Shown here piece by piece: positions 19,401 to 28,161 of a stretch of 56,329 bases of DNA; the first letter of the stretch is position 1, and each line of letters opens with the position of its first letter. Origin of the DNA: an uncultured Planctomycetaceae bacterium (GTDB taxonomy: Bacteria; Planctomycetota; Planctomycetia; Pirellulales; Pirellulaceae); assembly GCA_937862885.1 (NCBI GenBank), contig CALMEE010000107.1, positions 1-56,329 of the forward strand, in the 5' to 3' direction. A program made the position numbers and the translations under genes. The notes beneath the pieces are model-generated. The model searched no databases. It was not told the DNA's origin and saw only the letters and a program-made list of their open reading frames with translations.

Positions 19401-21395
19401 CCGCATTCCTACAATGCCAACGTCAATTTACAGGCAAGCGACATCGATCGATATGTGTACTTCGTCGATCCGGGCGCGGCATTGCCACCGTTGGCAGCGG
19501 GCCAATTGGCCTATTTTCCAAATTTCGTCCCTGCTGGACTCCTGCCAGGTCAATATGCGGTGATCGGTTCGCAAGGCAATGCGTCTCCCGCCGCTGGTCA
19601 ATTCACAACCACATTTGGCCGCATTATGACGGCCATTGAACCCGTCGATGCGGCCACGATTGAAGACACGCAGCACATCACGCTTATTCCAGGTTCCAAT
19701 CAAATCCGCATTCGCCGTTTGCAGGCGGATGGAAGTTTAGCGACGACAGTTCGCGACAATGTCCGTGTTATTCCTGTTGGCGATGCGATCGATGCTTCGG
19801 GAACCCCTCAAGTGCGTTCGTTTGCGATTAGCGATCCAATTGCCGGTTATCCGGCGCTGGGACCAACCGGTAATCCAACTGCTGCGGTTGGCGATGGCGT
19901 TGCATATTCACCTGCGTACGATACCCCCCTGGATCAACGCAATGTTGATAATACCGATCCAAAGGCCGTGTATCAGGCAGAAGTTGTAGCAACTGACGGC
20001 ACAACGGCCACCTTTGCTGTTTTGCATTTGCAACGACTCGCCAATCCGCTGGCCGATTACGATCCAATCACGAATCCCTATTTGACTTGCGATCGCATTG
20101 GAACGGATTTGACGACCTTTAATGGCGTAACCAATCCCAGTGGTGCAGCGGCCAGTCTGAATTATGCGTTCCAAACGTTAGAGCGCGGGAACAACGAATC
20201 CGTAGCGAGTCGTCAAAGGCTGCTGTGGCGTGAGGCGCAAAATCAGATTCAGGCTGATATTCCTCCGGCGGGATTGCCCATCGCATCTGATCACTATTTC
20301 TCCCGGCCGCTTGTTGACTCGTTAGGCGAAGTCAACTCGTTCTACCGGAACAACCCGAGCTTCGTGATGACTCCATTTGCCTGGTTGAAATTTGCCAATC
20401 GGCCGTTTGCCTCGCATGCGGAGCTAACGAGTGTTCCGAGATTCAGCAACAGCTTTGTACTCAATCAATTCTCTGCCCGCACGCGGCCCGATCTCGTGCC
20501 AGGTGTGCCGGATCCTTACCTGAATCCCAACGATGGTTTCCGGCACCTACCCAACTTTTTCGACAGTACACAAAGCCCATTGAATCGAAGTGCTGATTTG
20601 GTAAGAGTCCTCGATTACTTGGAAGTGCCTTCGCGATTCTTGGGTACGGAAACGTATCTAAATCCTTTGCAGGCGCTAGGTGCAAATTTGACACCGGACT
20701 ATATTAACTTCGGGCCGTACGCCTTTAATCCGCCTTTCAATGCTTTGTCCCGATTCAGGGTGCCCGGCAAGGTCAACATCAACACGATTTTCAGCGAGGA
20801 CGTCTGGAACGCTACGGTCGGTCGCGGATTTGCGTCTGTATTCACGTATGCAAACATGGACCTTTCGCGTCGAAATTCGGCGAAGTCTCCGGCTCCTGCA
20901 GCTATTCCGGCTGAACACGCAAATCCTTTCCGGCCGGGGGAAGCCGCCAATTACATGCCGCTTGCCGAGTTGGTTCCGGATCTTCCAGTGGACGCTACCC
21001 TACACCGGCGGCAAAACGCAATGGCTACCGAAGGGTTGTTCGATATCGCCGAAGCTGCCACGGGATTCCATAACAATTCTGTGCGAAGTCACTTTTTCCG
21101 CGAACATGCGCGGCAGCGATTGGGCGGACTCGTGACGACACGTTCTAGCGTTTTTGCGATTTGGATTACCGTGGGTTACTTCGAAATCAACCCGAACAAC
21201 GGAGCGTTACGTACACTTTCCGGTGTGCCTGCTAATATGCCAGGTGCCATTGGGTTGGAATTAGGATCTGACGAAGGAGCCATTCGTCGAAATCGCGCAT
21301 TCTATTTGGTCGATCGCAGCATTCCTGTCGCGTTCCAACCTGGACGCAACCATAATGTCGATCGCATGATTCTAATCGAAAGTATCATCGAGTAG
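16413..21395 (+). CDS. Giant GspK-like minor pseudopilin (1660 residues)
   Basis: The N-terminus carries a basic leader of about 42 residues and RQG|MTLILVVSM followed by a long hydrophobic helix with no Glu at +5, as in GspK, the tip subunit of the type II pseudopilus. Near the C-terminal end RVPGKVNINTI matches the GspK helix-hairpin signature (GKVNINTA). Typical GspK proteins are near 320 residues, so over 1000 residues are extra. Asp/Gly-rich loops like those of calcium-binding proteins recur: VDNDGDGIPD near 347, DDRGNGVIDD near 693, DYDGSGTTDVDD near 803 and DVDGDGNFWDVDG near 850. No catalytic motif is seen. The start is the first ATG; 227 bp separate it from the previous prepilin. Probably a surface-exposed tip or adhesin. 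Confidence 0.8.
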   Translation: MLSQNQLEQGRYRRGCRAAHRADSAGQSPRRRIASRSLNRQGMTLILVVSMIVLFLLLATSFAVLAQNYFTASKTRMTQLRVRGDNEKVLLDRALYDLLRGPGFNNFSSPLRGHSILGDQYGYFGFTSVVGGPVGGYITPRVLDGATTDLGLFELELIEPAFSIHNETGVPDYSLVAIPGFYNGTILTFVSGPVKGTSCRIVSYYVYVNPGPPEVTVKRFVILPEWSERPANIPVSALIGSEVVVNGRPFGGAGAGGFAGGNPTINQPALDNEALFPNRIGQDLPNLLSYLSSGANEPWDAIDFQNMFLAGDGNRFASFDRRSLYEFGADPRRNFRAFGVPTDGYQVDNDGDGIPDSIWMDIGLPIQSDIRGRYYKPLVAYRVVDMDGRLNLNAQGNSFDAERANGVVYDTAREANSAAVFGGVANELLPTGLGVGPAEISLAPVFDPFFFEYRNVLYGELISNSPGRYTASTDPIPGGAPGIAGVPNNRSERLMYNKYIGYPRQWADDIPETIIDLSGRFGYAYLQADLDNYNLPTGLPTIDGFSTLANELVDSAYDVEFGRTKTSMVGIGIADQADQLFSPRELERILRLFDVDANFLPSRLARLAPNTLSNATKRNSITTESWEVPTPPAHLADRLLGHILQANGLTIPAFDALPAVQKNVIYRQIGFLLSPDLMKGQRFDINRPFGNGIDDRGNGVIDDYYHPGTGIDEANTIEEFNTLLANPAGQPVNSVVALDLDNNGTPGQGGGGGSPYANNEAFLARQIYARHLYVMILLVTEPKPVLGGPAYFSNAGAAAYWFDYDGSGTTDVDDIIAYRSDVAQWVANIIDYRDFDVISTPFEFDLNPFVDVDGDGNFWDVDGLLTTNEGVHRRVVWGMERPELLLTESFALHDRRTEDLDDDENGPNNSTANGDPDFDNRLRPVAATFIEVYNPQVRQHQTVEIYGGTPSVLLGQTTPGGSPVWRIAVVKGENPYVREIPVPNAFDAMTDDRNRLPHSYNANVNLQASDIDRYVYFVDPGAALPPLAAGQLAYFPNFVPAGLLPGQYAVIGSQGNASPAAGQFTTTFGRIMTAIEPVDAATIEDTQHITLIPGSNQIRIRRLQADGSLATTVRDNVRVIPVGDAIDASGTPQVRSFAISDPIAGYPALGPTGNPTAAVGDGVAYSPAYDTPLDQRNVDNTDPKAVYQAEVVATDGTTATFAVLHLQRLANPLADYDPITNPYLTCDRIGTDLTTFNGVTNPSGAAASLNYAFQTLERGNNESVASRQRLLWREAQNQIQADIPPAGLPIASDHYFSRPLVDSLGEVNSFYRNNPSFVMTPFAWLKFANRPFASHAELTSVPRFSNSFVLNQFSARTRPDLVPGVPDPYLNPNDGFRHLPNFFDSTQSPLNRSADLVRVLDYLEVPSRFLGTETYLNPLQALGANLTPDYINFGPYAFNPPFNALSRFRVPGKVNINTIFSEDVWNATVGRGFASVFTYANMDLSRRNSAKSPAPAAIPAEHANPFRPGEAANYMPLAELVPDLPVDATLHRRQNAMATEGLFDIAEAATGFHNNSVRSHFFREHARQRLGGLVTTRSSVFAIWITVGYFEINPNNGALRTLSGVPANMPGAIGLELGSDEGAIRRNRAFYLVDRSIPVAFQPGRNHNVDRMILIESIIE

Positions 21396-21514
21396 GTCTT
21401 GGTCGAAAAGCCATCAAGCGAAAGTTGTTTTCGGTCGAACGACACATCGGAAGCAATCTTTCGGCCCTGTGCTTTTCGGGCAACTGTGTTAAACATCAGC
21501 GCGCGACTTGCGCA

Positions 21515-21537
21515 GGCCCCGTGACTGCATCGGGGCC
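21515..21537 (+). terminator. GC-rich hairpin after the GspK-like gene
   Basis: GGCCCCG (21515-21521) and CGGGGCC (21531-21537) form a perfect 7-bp stem with a 9-base loop, 120 bp after the GspK-like stop. There is no U-run after it, so a terminator role is uncertain; it may work with Rho or be a leader structure. Confidence 0.3.
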
Positions 21538-21697
21538 AAGCTGGTATCGCAATTAGCAACCCTTGAGTTGTTTGTTCACACGCCAACCTGTTTATATTTT
21601 GCTGGCGTCCCGCATTGTCGGGCATCCGAAACATTTGCGAATACAAGTAGCCAGATTCGTCGTTGTCGAAATCGTTGCGGTAAGATTCGATGGATCT

Positions 21698-21709
21698 GAG
21701 CAATTGCTC
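21698..21709. promoter_or_regulatory. 12-bp perfect palindrome upstream of hypA
   Basis: GAGCAATTGCTC is a perfect palindrome about 130 bp before the hypA start. A dimeric regulator could bind it, but palindromes of this length occur by chance and I recognise no known operator consensus. Confidence 0.22.
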
Positions 21710-21840
21710 GCCATCTCATCGAACACGCACTCCGTACTTGAATAACGCCGCACGCTGCGGAATTCTCATCGAAACTGTTGCTTACCCATGCTTGTTTTGC
21801 GATAATACGACCGGAAACAACGGGATCGGAAAGCACTTCA

Positions 21841-22284
21841 ATGCACGAGTTGTCAATCGCCCACAGTATCATCGAGGTCGCCAAGAATCACTTGGTGGGG
21901 TTCCCGAATTGCGAGGTGCGCTCGATCAGACTGAAGATTGGTGCATTGTCTTGTGTTCATCGGGATGCGTTGCATTTCAGTTTCGATTTGATCGCCGCCG
22001 ATACGCCGCTGCAAGGGGCTCAACTGATCATTGACGATTTGCCCGTGGTTGTATTTTGCCCATCTTGCGATGCGCTGCGCGAGCTTCCAGGAATTCAACG
22101 GTTTGTTTGCCCGGTTTGCGACACACGCACAGGTGATATCCGCCAAGGTAAGGAACTCGAAATTGACTCGATCGAAGTCGTCGATCAAGAAGATTCTCAT
22201 CAACGGCCTTCGGCGCTGGAGGTCGGACCCGAAAAAAACCAATGCCAACGAGTTTCGCGACATTCAAAACCAAGTAGCATTTGA
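21841..22284 (+). CDS. hypA: Hydrogenase/urease nickel metallochaperone HypA
   Basis: A 147-residue HypA. The start at 21841 gives the canonical MHELSIA N-terminus, where His2 is the nickel ligand; an upstream frame start at 21778 is rejected for that reason. The zinc-ribbon cysteines are Cys73, Cys76, Cys90 and Cys93 (FCPSC and VCPVC). HypA works with HypB to insert nickel into [NiFe]-hydrogenase. The protein runs about 30 residues beyond the usual end, with a charged tail that I do not recognise. hypB begins 9 bp downstream. No hydrogenase structural genes are in the window. Confidence 0.95.
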   Translation: MHELSIAHSIIEVAKNHLVGFPNCEVRSIRLKIGALSCVHRDALHFSFDLIAADTPLQGAQLIIDDLPVVVFCPSCDALRELPGIQRFVCPVCDTRTGDIRQGKELEIDSIEVVDQEDSHQRPSALEVGPEKNQCQRVSRHSKPSSI

Positions 22285-22293
22285 ATTAATCCG

Positions 22294-22968
22294 ATGATTG
22301 AGCCGAGAATCCTAGAAGTACGCACGAAGATACTTAAGAAGAACGATGAACTCGCGCGTGCGATGCGCGAGGAATTTCAACGTCTGGGCGTGCTCGTGGT
22401 CAATTTCGTTTCCAGCCCTGGCACGGGCAAAACCGCATTGTTGCAAGAGACAATGCGCAGGCTAGTGGAGGCCAAGATCTCCGTGGCGGCAGTCGTTGGC
22501 GATTTGGAAACCGACAATGACGCTAAGAGACTCGCTCAAAGTGGTGCTCCAGTCCGCCAGATCATGACGCACGGCATGTGCCATCTGGAAGCGGACATGG
22601 TGCAACAACATATCGCGGATTGGAACGTCGGCGAACTTGAGTTCTTGTTTATCGAAAACGTTGGCAACTTGGTCTGCCCCAGTAGCTGGGATCTGGGCGA
22701 ATCGATACGTGTGGCACTGCTGTCGGTAACTGAAGGGGAGGATAAACCGCTGAAGTATCCTAATTTGTTCAACACATCGGATATCGCAGTGATCACGAAA
22801 ATGGACTTAGCCGATGTATGCGAATTTGATCGCCAAACTGCGCTCGACAACTTATTCGCTGTTCGTCCGGGTATTCACGTTATTGAAACCTCGGCAAAAA
22901 AGGGAACGGGAATCACAGAATGGATTGACTACTTGCAGCAGATGCGAGCGCGATTGATCTCTGAATAA
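22294..22968 (+). CDS. hypB: Hydrogenase nickel-incorporation GTPase HypB
   Basis: A 224-residue G3E-type GTPase. Motifs in order: Walker A SSPGTGKT (residues 40-47), VVGDLETDNDA, the metal-site segment THGMCHLEADM, IENVGNLVCPSSWDLGE, ITKMDLADV (guanine specificity) and ETSAKKGTGI. It hydrolyses GTP to drive nickel delivery with HypA during [NiFe]-hydrogenase maturation. The N-terminus lacks both the His-rich nickel-storage stretch and the CCGCGC-type site found in some homologues, so it depends on the conserved dimer-interface Cys/His site. It lies 9 bp after hypA and 27 bp before a histidine kinase gene, a likely operon. Confidence 0.96.
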   Translation: MIEPRILEVRTKILKKNDELARAMREEFQRLGVLVVNFVSSPGTGKTALLQETMRRLVEAKISVAAVVGDLETDNDAKRLAQSGAPVRQIMTHGMCHLEADMVQQHIADWNVGELEFLFIENVGNLVCPSSWDLGESIRVALLSVTEGEDKPLKYPNLFNTSDIAVITKMDLADVCEFDRQTALDNLFAVRPGIHVIETSAKKGTGITEWIDYLQQMRARLISE

Positions 22969-22995
22969 TGACGACAATTTTGGGTAAAGGACGTT

Positions 22996-24783
22996 GTGGA
23001 CAATCGTAACGATGCAACGCGAATGAACCAAGACGCCCAGCGTTGGCCACACGTCGATGCCTCAAGTTCGCTTTCTTTTCAAAAAATTAACCGATGTTTT
23101 GATCAGCAAAACATGCACACGCTTCAGGACTTTCCCTCGGGGGAGCAGCAGTCGTTCCGCAAGTCCTTAGCTTGTTTGTCCGACGCAGCGCAAGCATTCG
23201 CGTTGGAGTTAGACTCGCGTAAACTTTTCCAATCGATCGCCGCACACGCTGCTAAATTGGTGGCCGCCGAGCGAGTTGTTACGTATGTGGTCGATGAGCA
23301 AAAAATCGAACGCGAAGGCTGGTATCCCACATCCGATCCTCAATGGCCACCACAAGGCCCGCTTCCCAAGGAGTTGGCCAGAATGCTGTCGCGACCGGAG
23401 CCGGTATTATCACGGTTGCACGCGGCACGAGCAGATTCCGCCCACAACGCGATGTTCATTCCTTTACTGGGTACGCAAAACCGCTTGCTGGGCCTGATCG
23501 AACTCCGGCGAAAACGTTGGGGTGGCATTTTTTCAGAGTCGGATCTGGACGTTGCTGTGGCTTTGGCTCGTGTGGCAACGGCTGCCGTCGATAGGACGCG
23601 ACTATTCCATCGCATGGTTGAATGGAGCAAATCGATGGAAATGCTCTTATCATTTAACGCCGCCGTCAATCAGCATTTACAGCCCACGGAGTTGGTACGG
23701 CAATTGTTGGTCAATGCGGCGGGATTTGTCGATGCCTGCGGGGGAGCCGCCGGTTTGTCGATTCAACACGAACATGCGCCAGCCATGGTGACCGAATCGT
23801 GCTACTTCAATGGAAACTGGTATCCCTTTGAACGTCGTTGGCTGGCTCGCCAAGGTGTCGCGGGCACGGTATTGGAGACGGAGTTTCCATTACTGTTGGC
23901 CGATTATGCGGCAAGTGAACTGGCAGACCGTGAACTTCGACATCGCTTCAACATCGGACCTTGTGTATGCGTCCCAATTAAGAACGCGGAACAGAGTGTG
24001 ATGGGATTTTTCAAGCTGTTTCGGGCGACGGGGCAATCGGAGTTTACTTGGCAAGAGGCGGCGTTATTGGAATCATTGGGTAATACAGCTGCGGTCGCCA
24101 TTGAAAATGCGCGCCTGGTGAAATCACTGGAACTGAAGAATGAGCAAATCAAAAAACTTTCGGCGGCAAATGTACGTCGTTTAGAGGAGGAGCGACAGCA
24201 TATAGCACGCGAGTTACACGATGAAACTGGCCAAGTGTTGATCGGCCTGAAATTGCGGTTGCAGTTGCTAAGCAAACGCCTTCAAGCGGATCAGGTAACG
24301 GCCAAAGCCGACTTGAATTTGCTGCGGGACCAGGTGAATCAGGCTGCGGTTAGACTCAATGGTTTGGCCAAGCGTTTGCGTCCCCCCACCTTGGATGAAT
24401 TGGGTTTCGAGGCAACCTTGCGACAATTGATTGGAGACTTCCGCAATCAATTTAATCTGCCAATCCAACTGGAAATCGCCACGGAGCAGCGTTTGACCCA
24501 AGAGGCCGAAACCACCCTGTATCGCATCGTTCAGGAGGGGCTGACAAACGTGATCAAACACGCGAATGCTACGCGAATTATGATTCGCTTACACGAGCAG
24601 CCAACCGGTCTGGCACTGGATATAGAGGATAACGGGTGTGGATTCAATGTTGACGATCCTCAGGCCGGATTGGGATTGATCGGCATCCAAGAGCGTATGA
24701 TGATGCTGGGTGGCGAGGTGACTATCCAGTCGCAGACTGGGCATGGAACTGCGTTGCGCGTTCGACGGATTCCGACAAAATGA
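22996..24783 (+). CDS. NarL-family sensor histidine kinase with two GAF domains
   Basis: 595 residues, GTG start with AAAGG about 8 bases upstream. No membrane helix is evident, so it is probably cytoplasmic. Two GAF-type sensor regions (about 60-205 and 225-375) precede a short helix and the HisKA_3 dimerisation domain with ERQHIARELHDETGQ; His408 is the predicted phosphoacceptor. The HATPase domain has the N-box (EGLTNVIKHANA), DIEDNGCGFN and GLGLIGIQERM. The last codons overlap the regulator gene by 4 bp (ATGA), so they form a pair. Its position directly after hypAB suggests a role in hydrogenase or redox control, but GAF ligands cannot be read from sequence. Confidence 0.92.
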   Translation: MDNRNDATRMNQDAQRWPHVDASSSLSFQKINRCFDQQNMHTLQDFPSGEQQSFRKSLACLSDAAQAFALELDSRKLFQSIAAHAAKLVAAERVVTYVVDEQKIEREGWYPTSDPQWPPQGPLPKELARMLSRPEPVLSRLHAARADSAHNAMFIPLLGTQNRLLGLIELRRKRWGGIFSESDLDVAVALARVATAAVDRTRLFHRMVEWSKSMEMLLSFNAAVNQHLQPTELVRQLLVNAAGFVDACGGAAGLSIQHEHAPAMVTESCYFNGNWYPFERRWLARQGVAGTVLETEFPLLLADYAASELADRELRHRFNIGPCVCVPIKNAEQSVMGFFKLFRATGQSEFTWQEAALLESLGNTAAVAIENARLVKSLELKNEQIKKLSAANVRRLEEERQHIARELHDETGQVLIGLKLRLQLLSKRLQADQVTAKADLNLLRDQVNQAAVRLNGLAKRLRPPTLDELGFEATLRQLIGDFRNQFNLPIQLEIATEQRLTQEAETTLYRIVQEGLTNVIKHANATRIMIRLHEQPTGLALDIEDNGCGFNVDDPQAGLGLIGIQERMMMLGGEVTIQSQTGHGTALRVRRIPTK

Positions 24784-25421
24784 GAGTTCCAACCATGAAG
24801 TACCGAATTATTTTGGCCGATGATCACAATTTGGTACGCAGTGGACTGGTCGCGATTCTGAACCAAGACGATCGATTCGAAGTTGTCGCCGAAGCGACCA
24901 ACGGTTATGAAGCCATCGAAAAACTCAAAGCAACCCGATGCGATCTGTTGATCGCCGATTTGGCCATGCCGCGGCTGGGCGGGATCGAGATGATCCAAAT
25001 GATGCGCGACCAAGGAACGAAAGTGAAGATCTTGGTGTTGTCTATGTACGACGATGCTCAATTCGTTGTACGAGCCATGAATAACGGCGCTAACGGATAC
25101 CTGCTTAAGCATGCGATGGACGATGAGTTGTTTCGAGCCATCGATGCGGTGTTGGCCGGCGAAAACTATATCAGTGAATTAATCGATGCCAATGCATTGC
25201 GACAATGCCGCGCGGATGACTCTGAGTTAACGTCTCGCGAATTGGAAGTGCTCAAACTCATTTCCGACGGTTTGACGACTCCAGAAATCGCCGAGCTGTT
25301 AGATATCAGTCCCAATACGGCCGTGCGACATCGAGCGAATTTGATGCGAAAATTGAATGTGCATAATCGAGTTGAACTGATCAACACTGCTTTCAGCCGT
25401 GGATTAATTACGATCGCGTAA
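24780..25421 (+). CDS. LuxR/NarL-type response regulator
   Basis: 213 residues. The receiver domain has the acidic pair Asp14-Asp15 (LADDHNLVRSG), phosphoacceptor Asp60 (IADLAMPRLGG) and the conserved Lys in YLLKHAMDDEL. A C-terminal LuxR-type HTH follows: LTSRELEVLKLISDGLTTPE, then IAELLDISPNTAVRHRANLM. The start at 24780 overlaps the kinase stop (ATGA); ATG at 24795, giving MKYRIILADDH, is also possible. It should be phosphorylated by the kinase encoded just upstream and act as a transcription factor. hypF converges from the other strand, with only 27 bp between stops. Confidence 0.94.
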   Translation: MRVPTMKYRIILADDHNLVRSGLVAILNQDDRFEVVAEATNGYEAIEKLKATRCDLLIADLAMPRLGGIEMIQMMRDQGTKVKILVLSMYDDAQFVVRAMNNGANGYLLKHAMDDELFRAIDAVLAGENYISELIDANALRQCRADDSELTSRELEVLKLISDGLTTPEIAELLDISPNTAVRHRANLMRKLNVHNRVELINTAFSRGLITIA

Positions 25422-25448
25422 TCAGCAGCGTGCTGCAAATAGAATGAC

Positions 25449-27839
25449 CTATGATCTGCTTGTTAACATGAGGTTTCTGCCTATTATGGCTTGGCCCAGT
25501 GACAGGCCACCGTCGTTCGGCGAAATCAGTGAAGGCCCGAGCCCCGTAAACCCCGCCGATTCCAATTCCCGAGATATCAACTCGGTGAGTAGGACGTTTT
25601 GAAAAACGCCGCCCGTCAATCCAACTTTGTGGAGGCCCGTGGCATCGCGGGCCAGTTCACAGATGCGCCGTGTCGCCAACGCCACTGAACTGTGGAACTT
25701 GGCCGCCATTTCGCCAACATCAACTCGGCGCAAACACTCATCGACGATTGCTGCCAATAACGGTCCAGTGTCCCACAGCCATCGAGTATCCTGTACAAGA
25801 CTAATCGGATAGACCAACGGATTCGTAGCCGCCTTCTGAAGGACTGGCGCGGCCATGAATTCCAATTCAATTGCCGCCTCGGCTTCAAAACTTACGCGCT
25901 GCCGAATCCCAAGCAACGACGCGACGGCATCAAATAATCGTCCCATGCTGCTGGTGGGGATGCAATTGATATTCTTCTGCAATTGCTGCTGCAGCAAACG
26001 CAACTCGGACGACGTAAACGATTTGACACTATCTAGGGCGGTGTTCCAGGGAATTGAGTTTTGAAACAACTGAGCGAGCGCCGACTTAGCGGGCCTCTCG
26101 ATACATGAATCGCCCCCGGGCAGTGGAGTATAAGCGATCTGGGCGAATCGCTGACAATCGGTACTACTCGCAATTAGCCACTCACCACCCCAAATTGCTC
26201 CGTCAGTTCCGTAGCCAGTTCCATCGAACACAACCGCGATAATCGGTTCGTCGGCAATGCCGTGCTCGCAGGCCAATGAGATGGCATGCGCGTAATGATG
26301 TTGTACCCTGCGATGCGGTATCTGCCATCGCATCGCTTGCTTGGCACCCCAATTTGCCGATTGATAGCTGGGATGGGCGTCGGTCACAATCATTTCAGGG
26401 CGAACATCGTATAGTGTTAGCAGGTGATCGACTGAACGCTCCAAGGCAATCATCGTCTCACGATTCTCGGTATCCCCTACATGTTGCCCCAGAATCGCTT
26501 GATCCCCAACGGTGAGACAAACGGCAGTCTTTAACTCACTACCTACCGCCAGCACGCACGGAAGTTGTTCGAGATTGGCCCCATGCGGAATGGGAATCGG
26601 CAACGGACAATAACCCCGTGATCGTCGAATCGGAATTCCCCGGTTGCCGTTCGAGCGAACTACCGAATCATCACACACAGTGGCGATGGGCCGATCATGA
26701 AAAACGAAACCATCGCACAGGGAAGACAGCCGCTGCCGGGCTTCATCGTTCGTACGGCAAATCGGTTCATTAGCCAGATTCCCCGATGTCATGACCCATA
26801 TTTCGCCCGGATGCACCAACACGCAATGCAATGGCGTGGAAACCAACATGACTCCGATCTGCGGATTCCCGTGAGCGATACCCTCAGCGATCGGAGACGG
26901 GATCCGTTTGGGCAGCAGCACAATCGGAGCTTGACGGCTGGCGAGTAACTCAGCTTCGAATGCGTTGATGGACGCGATGGTATGGGCCGTTTCAAGATCC
27001 GCAACCATCACGGCAAAAGGTTTTGCGGGCCTTCGCTTTCGCTCACGCAGCAACGCGATGGCAGAATCGTTGTGGGCGTCGCAGGCCAAATGGAATCCAC
27101 CAATTCCCTTAATTGCCAAGATCAACCCTGATTTGTAAGCGGTTCGTGCACGTTCGATGGCTGATGTACCCGACTCTAGCTCCAACGCTTCAAACGCTTG
27201 ACAATTTTCATCCACGGTCGGCAGGGAGTTAACATTCGCCGTAGTTGCGAACCAAACCTGCGGACCGCAGATCGGACAGGCGTTAGGTTGTGCGTGGAAG
27301 CGGCGATCAGCGGGATCAGCGTATTCAGCTTGGCAACTACCGCACATCTTGAAACTGTCCATGGTGGTTTGACGTCGATCATAGGGTAGTCTCCGTAAAA
27401 TGGTGAAGCGTGGACCACAGTTCGTGCAATTGATAAATGGATATTGGAAACGGCGATCCGTCGCATCGTGCACTTCTCGCAGACAATCGGCACACATCGC
27501 CATATCCGGTGGAACCGTTGGTTGCTTTCGGATTCCAGTTTCGCTCTTGCGGATTTCAAATGCAGTCTCGTACGCGACAAGCGGCGCATCGTTTACTTCA
27601 CACTTGGTGATCGATGCCAATGGCGGCAATTCGACTGGCAATCTGCCCAGAAAACACTCCAATTGCTGCGTTGTCCCTTGGACTTCCAGCAGCACTCCGT
27701 GCCCGCTGTTCACCACCCAACCTGTGACCCCCAGTTCTTGGGCGAGTCGCCAAATGAAAGGCCGAAAACCGACACCTTGCACGATACCCTGAATCTTCAC
27801 GTGTTTGCGGAGCACAGACGTAATCCAAGCGAAATGCAA
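25449..27839 (-). CDS. hypF: Carbamoyltransferase HypF
   Basis: A 796-residue HypF of usual architecture: acylphosphatase domain (about 10-100, GIVQGVGFRPF), two zinc fingers (Cys116/119/138/141 and Cys166/169/188/191, each with DRRF), a YrdC-like domain (about 225-395, IKGIGGFHLACDA and KRRPAKPFAVMV) and a Kae1-like domain (HHYAHAISLA near 510, GLTGGVFQN near the end). HypF makes thiocarbamate on HypE for the cyanide ligands of [NiFe]-hydrogenase. The start taken is TTG at 27839 with AGGG a few bases upstream; GTG at 27815 is an alternative. It is convergent with the response regulator gene. hypC, hypD and hypE are not in the window. Confidence 0.96.
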   Translation of the reverse strand: MHFAWITSVLRKHVKIQGIVQGVGFRPFIWRLAQELGVTGWVVNSGHGVLLEVQGTTQQLECFLGRLPVELPPLASITKCEVNDAPLVAYETAFEIRKSETGIRKQPTVPPDMAMCADCLREVHDATDRRFQYPFINCTNCGPRFTILRRLPYDRRQTTMDSFKMCGSCQAEYADPADRRFHAQPNACPICGPQVWFATTANVNSLPTVDENCQAFEALELESGTSAIERARTAYKSGLILAIKGIGGFHLACDAHNDSAIALLRERKRRPAKPFAVMVADLETAHTIASINAFEAELLASRQAPIVLLPKRIPSPIAEGIAHGNPQIGVMLVSTPLHCVLVHPGEIWVMTSGNLANEPICRTNDEARQRLSSLCDGFVFHDRPIATVCDDSVVRSNGNRGIPIRRSRGYCPLPIPIPHGANLEQLPCVLAVGSELKTAVCLTVGDQAILGQHVGDTENRETMIALERSVDHLLTLYDVRPEMIVTDAHPSYQSANWGAKQAMRWQIPHRRVQHHYAHAISLACEHGIADEPIIAVVFDGTGYGTDGAIWGGEWLIASSTDCQRFAQIAYTPLPGGDSCIERPAKSALAQLFQNSIPWNTALDSVKSFTSSELRLLQQQLQKNINCIPTSSMGRLFDAVASLLGIRQRVSFEAEAAIELEFMAAPVLQKAATNPLVYPISLVQDTRWLWDTGPLLAAIVDECLRRVDVGEMAAKFHSSVALATRRICELARDATGLHKVGLTGGVFQNVLLTELISRELESAGFTGLGPSLISPNDGGLSLGQAIIGRNLMLTSRS

Positions 27840-28161
27840 ATATCCCTAGCCTCGTGGGAAATCACGGGTGATGCAAGTACCATACATGAAAAGTTTCCAT
27901 ACAGATTCTGCGCGCTTACATGAAGCTATATCGACAATTAGTGAATGACGATGCGTCAATATTTGTAACGAGTACATGAAAACACTCTGGGAAAATGTTG
28001 CACAAGCACCATCGCTCCTAGCTGAACATTCCACGGGCTTTTTCAATTACGTGCGTAGCGATGAAGAGTCGAAATATCATAGTTTGACCATCCAGCGTAT
28101 TGAATATGAATACTCGATCAAGACTAGCTCGGTGCCAAGATCAATGCATTGTTAGAACTAC

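Larger units (their letters stand above)
21396..21840. other. Spacer between the pilus cluster and the hyp genes
   Basis: 445 bp without a convincing gene. It holds a GC-rich hairpin (21515-21537) and a 12-bp palindrome (21698-21709), listed separately. The transcription end of the pilus cluster and the hypA promoter should both lie here. Confidence 0.5.

Noticed and set aside
28085..28111. TTGACC followed by TATGAA upstream of the aldolase
   Set aside because: The spacing is only 15 bp and it is 140 bp from the start; the candidate at 28162-28190 fits better.
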